From contig NC_012871.2 of the NCBI RefSeq assembly GCF_000003195.3, forward strand, positions 54,923,802-54,987,801: DNA of 64,000 nt. The letters are read 5' to 3'. The translations under genes were made by a program, and so were the position numbers. The notes beneath the pieces are model-generated. The model was given only the letters and a program-made list of their open reading frames with translations, was not told the DNA's origin and searched no databases. The stretch is from Sorghum bicolor (lineage: Eukaryota > Streptophyta > Magnoliopsida > Poales > Poaceae). Shown piece after piece: positions 36,341 through 46,999 of the stretch. Each line of letters starts with the position of its first letter. The first letter of the stretch is position 1.

Positions 36341-39260
36341 AAATGTAGATCTTGATGAGTGCAGCAATATTGGTATTCATGAGTTTTCCATTTGAGGCCA
36401 TCCATGGTTCTGAAAATTAGCGTTTCGCTATGAATTCTTTCAAATTTCAAAATTGAGTGGTCTAAACTTTTTCAAATGAAAATGTGACCACTAGAGAAAA
36501 TGTAGGTCTTGATGAGTGGAACAAACTTTGTATTCATGAGTTTTCTATTTGAGGCCATCCAGGGCTCGGTCAAAGTGTGTGTTTGTGAAACCCACTATTT
36601 TGACTTTGGTCAAACTTGGTCAAATGACCCACCTGAGTACTTCAAATGGAAAACTTTTGAATGCCAAGTTGTTAGGTCTCATCAAGACCTACATTTCATA
36701 TATGGATCATATTTTCATCCGGATAAATTTGATCGAGTCCGAGGCTCGTGTTTTCAAATTCGAAGACGGGCTTTGGTCAAACGACGGAGAAAATGACTTG
36801 GAATGGAAATCTTTTGAATACCAAGTTGTTAGAGCTCATCAATATCCAAACTTTTTATATAGACCATTTTTCCATTTGGGAAAGTTTATGTAAACAATAC
36901 TCACCAAATCTTGAATCTCACACAAACTTTATGAAACTATACGTGGGAAGTGTGGATTTTGAACTACACTTTGCCAACACTTTGTCAAATGCAAAAATGG
37001 TCTATATATGAAATGTAGATCTTGATGAGTGGAGCAATATAGGTATTCATGAGTTTTCCATTTGAGGCCATCTATGGTTCTGAAAATTAGCGTTTCGCTA
37101 TGAATTCTTTCAAATTTCAAAATTCAGTGGTCTAAACTTTTTCAAATGAAAATGTGACCACTAGAGAAAATGTAGGTCTTGATGAGTGGAATAAACTTTG
37201 TATTCATGAGTTTTCTATTTGAGGCCATCCAAGGCTCGGTCAAAGTGTGTGTTTGTGAAACCCACTATTTTGACTTTGGTCAAACTTGGTCAAATGACCC
37301 ACCTGAGTACTTCAAATGGAAAACTTTTGAATGCCAAGTTGTTAGGTCTCATCAAGACCTACATTTCATATATGGATCATATTTTCATCCGGATAAATTT
37401 GATCGAGTCCGAGGCTCGTGTTTTCAAATTCGAAGACGGGCTTTGGTCAAACGACGGAGAAAATGACTTGGAATAGAAATCTTTTGAATACCAAGTTGTT
37501 AGAGCTCATCAATATCCAAACTTTTATATAGACCATTTTTCCATTTGGAAAAGTTTATGTAAACAATACTCACCAAATCTTGAATCTCACACAAACTTTA
37601 TGAAACTATACGTGGGAAGTGTGGATTTTGAACTACACTTTGCCAACACTTTGTCAAATGCAAAAATGGTCTATATATGAAATGTAGATCTTGATGAGTG
37701 GAGCAATATAGGTATTCATGAGTTTTCCATTTGAGGCCATCCATGGTTCTGAAAATTAGCGTTTCGCTATGAATTCTTTCAAATTTCAAAATTGAGTGGT
37801 CTAAACTTTTTCAAATGAAAATGTGACCACTAGAGAAAATGTAGGTCTTGATGAGTGGAACAAACTTTGTATTCATGAGTTTTCTATTTGAGGCCATCCA
37901 AGGCTCGGTCAAAGTGTGTGTTTGTGAAACCCACTATTTTGACTTTGGTCAAACTTGGTCAAATGACCCACCTGAGTACTTCAAATGGAAAACTTTTGAA
38001 TGCCAAGTTGTTAGGTCTCATCAAGACCTACATTTCATATATGGATCATATTTTCATCCGGATAAATTTGATCGAGTCCGAGGCACGTGTTTTCAAATTC
38101 GAAGACGGGCTTTGGTCAAACGACGGAGAAAATGACTTGGAATGGAAATCTTTTGAATACCAAGTTGTTAGAGCTCATCAATATCCAAACTTTTTATATG
38201 GACCATTTTTCCATTTGGAAAAGTTTATGTAAACAATACTCACCAAATCTTGAATCTCACACAAACTTTATGAAACTATACGTGGGAAGTGTGGATTTTA
38301 AACTACACTTTGCCAACACTTTGTCAAATACAAAAATGGTCTATATATGAAATGTAGATCTTGATGAGTGGAGCAATAATGGTATTCATGAGTTTTCCAT
38401 TTGAGGCCATCCATGGTTCTGAAAATTAGCGTTTCGCTATGAATTCTTTCAAATTTCAAAATTGAGTGGTCTAAACTTTTTCAAATGAAAATGTGACCAC
38501 TAGAGAAAATGTAGGTCTTGATGAATGGAACAAACTTTGTATTCATGAGTTTTCTATTTGAGGCCATCCAGGGCTCGGTCAAAGTGTGTGTTTGTGAAAC
38601 CCACTATTTTGACTTTGGTCAAACTTGGTCAAATGACCCACCTTATTACTTCAAATGGAAAACTTTTGAATGCCAAGTTGTTAGGTCTCATCAAGACCTA
38701 CATTTCATATATGGATCATATTTTCATCCGGATAAATTTGATCAAGTCCGAGGCTCGTGTTTTCAAATTCGAAGACGGGCTTTGGTCAAACGTCGGAGAA
38801 AATGACTTGGAATGGAAATCTTTTGAATACCAAGTTGTTAGAGCTCATCAATATCCAAACTTTTTATATAGACCATTTTTCCATTTGGAAAAGTTTATGT
38901 AAACAATACTCACCAAATCTTGAATCTCACACAAACTTTATGAAACTATATGTGGGAAGTGTGGATTTTGAACTACACTTTGCTAACACTTTGTCAAATG
39001 CAAAAATGGTATATATATAAAATGTAGATCTTGATGAGTGGAGCAATATTGGTATTCATGAGTTTTCCATTTGAGGCCATCCATGGTTCTGAAAATTAGC
39101 GTTTCGCTATGAATTCTTTCAAATTTTAAAATTGAGTGGTCTAAACTTTTTCAAATGAAAATGTGACCAATAGAGAAAATGTAGGTCTTGATGAGTGGAA
39201 CAAACTTTGTATTCATGAGTTTTCCATTTGAAGCCATTCATGGTTCCAAAATACATCTTA
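36341..39260. repeat. Satellite of four 670-bp tandem repeats plus a partial fifth
   Basis: The phrase AAATGTAGATCTTGATGAG begins units at 36,341, 37,011, 37,680, 38,350 and 39,020, giving periods of 670, 669, 670 and 670. The units are nearly identical, with a few substitutions each. Each unit contains a second, diverged version of its own start (AAATGTAGGTCTTGATGAG) about 165 bp in, so the unit itself grew from shorter repeats. The recurring 95-codon and 114-codon open frames are repeat artefacts. Confidence 0.95.
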
Positions 39261-39611
39261 TATCTTTTGAAAATTTAAATTTCAAATTTATACAATCAAT
39301 GTCGCGCATTTGTATAATTATTACTAAAGAAACAAAAGTTTAACGTCCAAATGACCCAAAAACAAAGTATCTGTCTAAAGCCAACAATTTTTTAAAATTT
39401 AATTGGTCATTATATTTCTGTATTAACAAAATATTCATTATGAATAACATTTATTTTGGGTAATATGAAATATTTAAAAAGCAATTGTGTGAAGAATTTT
39501 TATACTCAAGAGTAGAGCAGAATAAAATAAATGTGTATTTTTTTAAAATTTTATCAGATTTATTTAATTTATAATGCATTTAACAATGTAAAGGGAAAAT
39601 AAAAAGGGAAA

Positions 39612-39768
39612 ACCAAATTATGGCGCTGGCGCCATAATTTGGTGAAAAACCTTTAGTCCCGGGCCGTGCCACCGCCCGGGACTAAAGGGTCTTTAGCCCC
39701 GGTTCCAGCTTGGAACCGGGGCTAAAGACCCTTTAGTCCCGGGCAGTGGCACGGCCCGGAACTAAAGG
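39612..39768. repeat. Palindrome and internal copy of the TTTAGTCCCGG hairpin array
   Basis: A palindrome with 14-bp arms (ACCAAATTATGGCG) and a CTGG loop lies at 39,612-39,643. It is followed at once by three alternating TTTAGTCCCGGGC / GCCCGGGACTAAAG and TTTAGCCCCGG hairpins. This is the same design as the element's outer ends but lies in the middle, with no CACTA terminus beside it, directly in front of the second gene's TATA box. Confidence 0.8.
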
Positions 39769-39778
39769 TGCCCTGCCC

Positions 39779-39784
39779 TATAAA
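39779..39784 (+). promoter_or_regulatory. TATA box of the second CACTA gene
   Basis: GCCCTATAAAGGGC follows the internal hairpin array, and a C-rich leader follows (TTCTCCTTCCCCACCG). The arrangement mirrors that of the first gene at 32,285. Confidence 0.6.
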
Positions 39785-40163
39785 GGGCAGAGCCCTTTCT
39801 TCTCCTTCCCCACCGTGCCCGAGCCCTAACCGCCGTCGTTCTTCTCTTCGTCCACGACGCTGTCGTTGCCGCCGCCGCTCCGAGCGCCGTCGTACGCCGC
39901 GCCCCCGAGCCATCCTCCGTCGTACGCCGCGCCCCCGCCGCCACTCTCTCTTTTTCTCTCTCGCGCGCCCGCCGCCCCGCGATCAAGCCAGCAGAGCGCT
40001 CGCCGGCCCACGCTGCAGCCACGCGCGGCCGCGCCCTCTGCGCCCTTGGTGGCGCGGCCAGGACGCCGTCAGCCGCGCGGCCACGCGCGCCCTCACCGGC
40101 GGCCGAGCCGAGCCTTGTTTAGTTTCTCAAAAATTTTACAAAATTTTTCAGAGAAATAATTAG

Positions 40164-40648
40164 GGTCTTGTTTAGTTTCTCAAAAATCTTGTAAAATTTT
40201 TCAGATTTCCCGTCACATCGAATCTTTAAACGTACTCCCTCAGTTCTAAAAAGAGTGTCGTTTTAGGTTTTCGTGCCACAAGTTTGACTCGATTTGTAAA
40301 AAATACGTGAATATTTATATCTCTAAATAAATTTGTTAAAAAAACTAGACTTAAAGATCTTTCCAATAATATTAATTATGTATTATAAATATTAATATTT
40401 TTTACTATATATTTAGTTAAAGTTATTTATCGGAAAGCGAAAACGACACTTATTTTGGGACGAAGGGAGTATGCATGGAGTATTAAATATAGATAAAAAT
40501 AAAAACTAATTGCATAGTTTGGTCGAAATTGACGAGATGGATCTTTTGAGCCTAGTTAGTCCATAATTGGACAATATAATATTTGTCAAATACAAACGAA
40601 AATACTACTATTTCTACTTTGCAAAATTTTTTGGAAGTAAACAAGGCC
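40164..40648. mobile_element. GGCCTTGTTTAG-type MITE in the leader intron of the CACTA gene
   Basis: The ends are GGTCTTGTTTAG and GTAAACAAGGCC, with TAG on both sides (40,161-40,163 and 40,649-40,651). It is related to the element at 46,182-46,412 and is split by a Stowaway-type MITE. Similar terminal sequence also occurs at 40,120-40,140 and 40,732-40,770 as fragments. Confidence 0.65.
40235..40469. mobile_element. Stowaway-type (Tc1/mariner) MITE nested in another MITE
   Basis: The ends CTCCCTCAGTTC and GGGACGAAGGGAG are flanked by TA (40,233-40,234 and 40,470-40,471). The outer MITE sequence continues on both sides, so this is the younger insertion. Confidence 0.85.
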
Positions 40649-40947
40649 TAGGCCTTAAAAAATATTGTCTTTACAAAAAAATTTGCCTTATAAAAATTAT
40701 GCAATAAGTTTAGTTCAAAAAAAATAATTAGGCCTTGTTTAGTTCCAAAAAATTTTGTATTTCACATTATTTAGTGCTTCATGCAAGTGCCACAATATGT
40801 AAATGTGATATAATATTTGTTCCCTATTTCTTCCTTCTTCCAGATCGACGTCTCTCTGTCGTCGTCACCGAAGTCCCCGTCGAGTCTCCGCACCGACCAC
40901 CGTGTCTCTGCCGTCTCACCGCCTTCAAACTACAGGTATGTCGAGAT

Positions 40948-41460
40948 GGATCTATTAGTGGTACAATTATTAGTGCTATAATTAGTGGTACAATTAGTGG
41001 TTTAAAGTAGTGGTACAATTAGTGGTACAATTATTAGTGCAAATGATGTAAACCCTAAGCCGTAAACCCTAAACCTTGAAACCTAAGCCGTAAACCCCAA
41101 ACCCTTAGTTGAAACCTAAGTTGTAAACCCTAGTTTTATATATTGTTTCCTTGTCAGGTATACACAGTAGTGCTAGTAGTCATGTGTCACCAATTTCTTA
41201 TAAATCTAGAATATTGCCTCTGCTCAAATTCATATATAATTAATTATTTTCATGTATATTATAGTACCAATTTCTTATTTATTTTCACGTAATATATATA
41301 CGATGTTCTTTAATGTAATTAGTGATGTTCTATGGTGTATTTAGTTTTTTTCACGTAATATATATTTGATGTATTTAGTGATGTTCTATAGTGTTCTGTG
41401 ATGTATTTAGTGATGTTCTAAGCCCTAAGCCCTAAACCATAAACCCTAAACCCTAGTTTT
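40948..41460. repeat. TTAGTGGTACAA repeats, telomere-like CCCTAAA words and a duplicated 80-bp block
   Basis: 40,948-41,040 is a simple array of TTAGTGGTACAA-type units. 41,043-41,132 and 41,420-41,455 contain many AAACCCTAA (telo-box) words. A block starting AAACCCTAGTTTTATATATTG occurs at 41,125 and again at 41,448, about 323 bp apart, with the second copy running into the coding exon. All of this lies in the 5' intron/leader of the second CACTA gene. Confidence 0.6.
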
Positions 41461-41527
41461 ATATATTGTTTCCTTGTCAAGTATACACAGTAGTGCTAGT
41501 AGTGATGTGTCACATATTTCTGTAGAA

Positions 41528-44500
41528 ATGGCCGATCCGAGAGAACACGAAGAGGAAATGATGAACCTGATCTGCGGTCCCACTGAAGAAGTTTATCACG
41601 ATGATCGCGAAGGTGATGAAAACCCTGAGGGAATCGATGACTGCTCTCAGTATTTGGTCGACCCGAATGAGCAAGACAATGCTGGCCAGCAGGTCTGTAA
41701 TATGGCAGTCTCCTTTATTTTTATAGATATAATTCGAAATAATATCTTGTATTAAATTGTCTTTTTTCTTTCTACATAGCCCTCTGGCTCGACGACAACC
41801 ACGGGGACCAGCCGGAGAGTACGAGGCCCAAAGAAGCCTATGGAGGGCCGGTTAGTAATCTCAGAATTCGAGGAAGCAACAGGCAAGCCACTTGGACCCC
41901 ATTCAAGGGCCTTCGTGAACCACTTAGGGTACCTTGTCCGCGATAGGATCCCAATCAGTGTCCGTGAATGGAAGGAGAACAAGAAACACCCAGAAATCAG
42001 TTATGTCTCTATACGTGACAAGGAGCTACTATGGGGTGATGTCTTGCAGCATTTTACACTGGAGACAAACGATGAACAGTTGAAGGAAAGAGTCCGAGAC
42101 TGGTCTATGAAGAAGATGGCACCAATGTTCCAGGGCTATAAGAAGCGTCTATATCAAGACTACATCAAGAAAAACATGACTCCAAATTTCAACTCTCCGA
42201 ACTATGCGAAGCTACGGCCGTTTTGGGACGACTTTGTACGGTTCAAGATGTCCGAAGAGGCTCAGGAACGGGTCAGAAAGAACCAAGAGAATGCCCGACG
42301 CAAGACCTACCACCACACGATGGGATCAGGTGGCTACCAAACCGCAGTTCCTAAGTGGGAAAAGGTCGAAAAAGAGTTAATCGACAGGGGGTTGGTGCCC
42401 GAATCCCTCGAGTGGCCTAAGCGCGCGAAGCACTGGTTTTTCGCTCACGGAGGCTCACTGGACCTTGAGACCGGAAAGGTCGTGTATGGGGAACGCATCC
42501 AAGCTGTTGCGGAAAGATTCCATCAAGCCCGCTCCATCGCTGAAAGTGGAGAATGGCAGCCGAATAGAGATAAAGATGAATTGACATTCGCCCTGGGAAA
42601 TCCTGAGCACGGTGGACGGACGAGAGGCTATGGCACCGTGTCGTGGGAACATGCCTTCCCTGCTGATAGGGAAACTTATAGAAGCCGCTAGAGAAAGAAG
42701 GAAGAGGACAAGGAACGGATACGCAGATTGGAGGAAGGACTCATAAAGACCCAAGAAGTGTCTCAACGGGCCCTTGAGCGGGAGCAAGCGCTGAAGGCCA
42801 CAATGGATGAGAAAATCCAAAAGGCCGTAGAGGAAGCTGTAACTTCCCGCCTCCAAAGCTTATCACAGCCACCGGCCGCCAACATCAGCCCTTGCTCAGC
42901 TCATCTAAAGAGCAGTTGTGCTTCTACGGAGGCGCCTGCGAGGCAAGTTGATGACGTAGGGCTACGATTCCCGGTGGATGACGTCACCGCTCCGTTGACG
43001 TCTTGTGAGCTCCATATTCCGGAGGGCGATGGCACAGTAAAGGTGGCTACCGGTGTCGTATCTCCTATCGACCCCACCAAGACACCAACAATCCACTCTG
43101 CCCAATACCAGCCGGATATGCTTGTGTCTCGGTGGATAGAGTGGTCAGAGGCCGTGAAAATGTGCCTCTCGATATCGAAGGCGGTGATGGAAAGAAGACA
43201 CTTGGTGAAGCGGAGAAGACATTCATATGTTGGAGGAAACGGTACATCATTATTCCTGGGGTGCCGCCGCCACAACCGAACCCTAGCAGGTGCGGATTAT
43301 TGTGGACGCTACTGCTTTTTCTATAATTATATACTGTATCAAATTACATTTAGTCATGTATACATATACCTTATTTGTTTTCTTGAAATCCAGGGCCTCC
43401 CCCCACCGAAGTCCGTCTGTCCATTCACCGCATGACCATAGTGCCGTGGGACACGACGACGACGACGACGACGACGTACAAGAGAAGACCGATGAGGAAG
43501 TGCTTGCTGCAAGCAAAGCAGAAGTCAAAGCATTCTTTGAAAAATGCAAAGCTAACAGAAAAGCAGAGCAAGAGCCGCCATACCTAATGTATCCTCGTTC
43601 AAAGCTACGTCAAGTGGTGCAGAAAATGACAGACGCGAACCGTGCTACGAGTAAACTACCAGGGTCAACAATATCAGACTACGACCGTACTGTCCTAAAG
43701 AAAATCAAGGCAGACAAAAGAAAAGTCCAGCAAAAAGTTGCACAGCTCGGCGAACAAGCGCAACAATCAGTTCAGCCACTAGTGGTTGCGAATGAGTACG
43801 GTTCAAATGCCAACTTGTTGGCAATGACTATACCTGCTAATGTGGACTTAGATGAGATCGGGAATTGGATGGAAGAAATTGGGCTGCCCCTAGAAGCACT
43901 TCTAGGGCGTACTGATGCGCCAATCCACGGAGGTGTCGATGAATATCAGAGTCGGTACATTTACGGCAGGAGTATGTGCCACCCTGAGAAGGTACGAGGA
44001 CTTGGTACGCAAATATACAAGCTGCACGAGTACTACTTGAGAGTCAGCTCAAAACATATACAAGAAGAATTGATTGCCGTCCGAGTCCGCGACCGACACT
44101 ACTTCCGTGGAGATGACGTCATATGGATAGATTTTAGTGAAGTACACCAACTTCTCCATATGAATGCTCTTGACAAATCTCTCATGAGCTGCTACTGTCT
44201 GTAAGTGATTCTTCCTTTCAATCATTAATCCCATTATAGCATATGTATGTATTCGTAATAACTACGCTCACGATGTGCAGACACATGATGAGAGAACAAA
44301 GATTAAAAAAAGACAATCGAATTGGTTTCATCGATCCATATGTCGTGTACAAGGACACTAAAACTAAAGATCCATTGAATCTGAAGCCTAAGGAAATGGA
44401 GAAGAACCTCTGGAGGTTCTTTTATAACCAAAGGCATACGGAGAAGATACTCTTCCCTTACAATATGGGGTAAGTGTTGTGTTATATCATGTCTTAGTTA

Positions 44501-45198
44501 ATCCGGCATTAAGATATACATATATAAGTTGACTCTAAACAAATGCAAAGATCATTGGATACTCATTGAGATTAAGATCACGGAACAAAGAATACATGTG
44601 TGGGACTCAATGAAAAAAGACCTGGCACTCTATCAAGACATAATAGACATGATCCAGAGGTAAGTATATATCATACTTTAAATATCGATGCGTGCTCCTT
44701 TACTTTATTATGCTAGCTATACCTAATCAACGAGCGTCTTATTGGGCAGGGCTTGGGCTTGGCTACAACAAAAATATCGTACGGATCTGAATGTGTCACT
44801 TCCTCCTCCTGTTCTACTCCCTTGGGTGCCCACGCAGCCGTTTGGAACGAATCTATGTGGATACTATGTTTGTGAATTTATGCGGTGCACCCTATTTAAA
44901 CCTGCTCAAAGTGTTCTAAAAGTAAGTAACATGCATGTGTATACAGTAAATTCATATCTTATTTATTTGTTGAAACTAAATAGATTTTATGTATATTAAT
45001 ATCTTTTCTAACTAATGCAAATGGAAGGAGTGGAATATGAAAGATAAAGTGTTCGAGTACACATTACTCCTTGGAGTCCAGGAGACGATCGCCGGATTTA
45101 TCAACGATCATGTCATTCCGGAAGACGGCGAGTTCCACTTATACCCGCAGGGCTTCAAGCCCATTCCAAACAAGGACGAACACTTGTATGAGCTTTGA
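41528..45198 (+). pseudogene. TNPA-like CACTA gene with C-terminal Ulp1-type protease, near-intact
   Basis: Exons deduced from GT-AG borders are 41,528-41,692; 41,780-43,289; 43,394-44,200; 44,281-44,469; 44,551-44,659; 44,750-44,921; and about 45,029-45,198. Exon 2 carries the plant Ptta/En-Spm domain (Transposase_24; NYAKLRPFWDDFVRFKM, then a KRAKHWFFAHGG block) and a coiled coil. Exon 3 opens with an Asp run from a GAC repeat. Exons 5 and 6 carry the C48 (Ulp1) cysteine protease motifs: the His in DHWILIEI, the Asp in HVWDSM, and the Gln and Cys in QPFGTNLCGYYVCEF. An in-frame TAG at 42,689-42,691 and a frameshift near 43,110 break exon 2. The protease exons show no break. Ulp1-like domains process SUMO in host proteins; the role in the transposon is unknown. 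Confidence 0.85.
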
Positions 45199-45526
45199 GT
45201 GGGCGGGCAAACATTATGTAATCATTAACCGGTGGCAGCACACTTGATTATTACTTGTACATAATATTATTATTGTAAATGTAATGTATATGTACGTATG
45301 TGTATAGCTATATAATATATATAGATATATATATATATATCATACGGATAATATATATGTAGTTTCATAGTTTATTTGTGTGCAATAATAATGACGCTCT
45401 CGTATAGGTGCAACGTATACGGATAATTGCGGCGTATACGATTAAATTGGAGAACATATACAATTGAAAACTAAAATCAATAAAGAAATGAAAAGGAAAA
45501 AGAAAAAAAACAAAAACAAAAAAAAC

Positions 45527-45765
45527 CTTTAGTCCCGGTTGGTAATACCAACCGGGACTAAAAGGGGTGGCCAGGGGTGGCGCCACGTCACTGCCTGGTG
45601 CCCCCTGTAGTCCCGGTTGGTGTTACCAACCGGGACTAAAGGTCCCCATTTAGTCCCGGGTCTGGGAGCCGGGACTAAAGGTGGGACCTTTAGTCCCGAT
45701 CCCTTAGTCCCGGCTCGCCACCCGGGAATACAAGTGGTTTTCGACTGGGACTAAAGGCCTTTCCT
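45527..45765. repeat. 3' subterminal hairpin array of the CACTA element
   Basis: Alternating CTTTAGTCCCGGTTGGT and ACCAACCGGGACTAAA motifs form several hairpins. The array ends with GACTGGGACTAAAGGCC near 45,760. The terminal CACTA itself is degenerate. Confidence 0.8.
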
Positions 45766-46181
45766 GTACAAAGTTAGTAAGTTAGGTATTCACACTGATT
45801 TATAACTTTGAACTTTTCATTTTTATAGACAGAGCTTACCGATCAGATAGCTAAGACAAAACAATTAATAAACATGTAGTAGAGGGTACGGTGTTTATTT
45901 TGACGAGGGGATTGGCCATGGTATTGAATTCTGAATCCCTACCATCTTTAATAAGTAATAGGTATATATATAGCCCTTCGCTGGTCTAAAAAACTATGAC
46001 TGAAAATACTTATACTGATTTATCATAAATAAAATACTATTAGCTGGTAAAAAAATATGGCTTATAAGACAAGCCGCAGACCAAATGTCTACAGTGTCGG
46101 TTGATCTCTGTGATTGGAAGTGAATGATTGCTTCATTCATGCTCAGTCGACACACCCGTTCTTTCAAAGCCAAATGTGCGA

Positions 46182-46412
46182 GGCCTTGTTTAGTTCGCAA
46201 AAATTTTAAAGATTTCTCGTCACATCGAATCTTTGGTCGCATGTATCGAGTATTAAATATAGACGAAAATAAAAACTAACTGCATAGTTTACCTGTAATT
46301 TGTGAGATAAATCTTTAAAGCCTAGTTACTCTGTGATTGGACAATATTTGTCAAAAAAAAACGAAATGCTACGGTAGCCAAAAATAAAAAAATTTGCGAA
46401 CTAAACAATGCC
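46182..46412. mobile_element. GGCCTTGTTTAG-type MITE just upstream of a host gene
   Basis: The ends GGCCTTGTTTAG and CTAAACAATGCC are inverted, and the interior matches the 40,164-40,648 MITE (ATCGAATCTTT, GAGTATTAAATATAGA, CCTAGTTA). No clean target duplication was found. Its right end is 107 bp from the start codon at 46,520. Confidence 0.75.
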
Positions 46413-46519
46413 AGCAAAGGCCACGAGTGTAACCACCGTCTCGTACCTACTATCAAGTTCAGACACCCGGCCGGCCACCTCCCTCTCGATCTCTTGCTCT
46501 CTCCCTCATACGCACAGCC

Positions 46520-46993
46520 ATGTCTAGACGCTTCCAGCTGGCCCCCGTCCTCATCTGCCTGACGATCACCGTAGTCCTGCTGATCAGCAGCACGGCGTCG
46601 GCGGACACGCCGGACTGCCCATACCCATGCCTGCCGCCGCCATCCGCTGGAGGAGCGACCAACAGCTACCCGCCACCGCAACCGTCCACAGGAGGCGGCG
46701 GCGGCGGCTTCGGCGGGAGCTATCCGCCACCTCCGCCAGGGAGCTACCAGCTGACGCCGCCGGGAGTGATGCCGGGCTTCTCCCCACCGTACAGTGGAGG
46801 ATTTCCCTCTGGGCCTGCCCCGCCGCCGCCGAACCCAGTCGTCCCGTGGTTCCCGTGGTACTACCAGCACACCAACCCGATCACGGGGTCGACGACGACG
46901 TCGGCGTCCTCACCGGCCATGGACGGCAGGTCGACGGTTGCAGTCGCGGTGCTGCTCCCTCTGTCCTTGCTCCTTCTTTTTCGTGGGCTGTAG
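46520..46993 (+). CDS. Secreted proline/glycine-rich cell-wall-type protein with probable GPI anchor, 157 aa
   Basis: This is a single uninterrupted exon with a good start context (CACAGCCATGTC). Residues 5-28 form a signal peptide (LAPVLICLTITVVLLISS core, cleavage likely after ASA). A CPYPCLPPP motif follows directly, known from small hydroxyproline-rich cell-wall proteins. Residues 40-115 are a Pro/Gly/Tyr/Ser-rich tract with PPPPPGSY and PPPPNP, targets for proline hydroxylation and glycosylation. The tail after SPAMDG is a hydrophobic helix (AVAVLLPLSLLLLF, residues 140-154) fitting a GPI-anchor signal. It is best described as an extensin-like surface protein of unknown function. It is the only host gene here that looks intact, and a MITE occupies its proximal promoter. 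Confidence 0.8.
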   Translation: MSRRFQLAPVLICLTITVVLLISSTASADTPDCPYPCLPPPSAGGATNSYPPPQPSTGGGGGGFGGSYPPPPPGSYQLTPPGVMPGFSPPYSGGFPSGPAPPPPNPVVPWFPWYYQHTNPITGSTTTSASSPAMDGRSTVAVAVLLPLSLLLLFRGL

Positions 46994-46999
46994 AGAGGG

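Larger units (their letters stand above)
31983..45765 (+). mobile_element. Large two-gene CACTA element, about 13.8 kb
   Basis: The left end is CACTACTAGAG (31,983). The right end is degenerate, close to GGCCTTTCCTGTACAAAG (about 45,755-45,770), so the 3' terminus and a target duplication cannot be fixed. Both ends carry inverted TTTAGTCCCGGTTGGT / ACCAACCGGGACTAAA arrays. Inside, in the same orientation, are a TNP2-type transposase gene, a 670-bp satellite and a TNPA-like/Ulp1 gene. That is the content of a formerly autonomous plant CACTA element. Confidence 0.85.

Noticed and set aside
36509..39020. Four repeated 95-114-codon open frames
   Set aside because: They are frames running through the 670-bp satellite, shift with each unit's indels and show no protein motif.
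31983..45765. Exact right terminus and target duplication for the large CACTA
   Set aside because: CCT precedes the left end, but no convincing CACTA terminus followed by CCT is present on the right; the border is left approximate.
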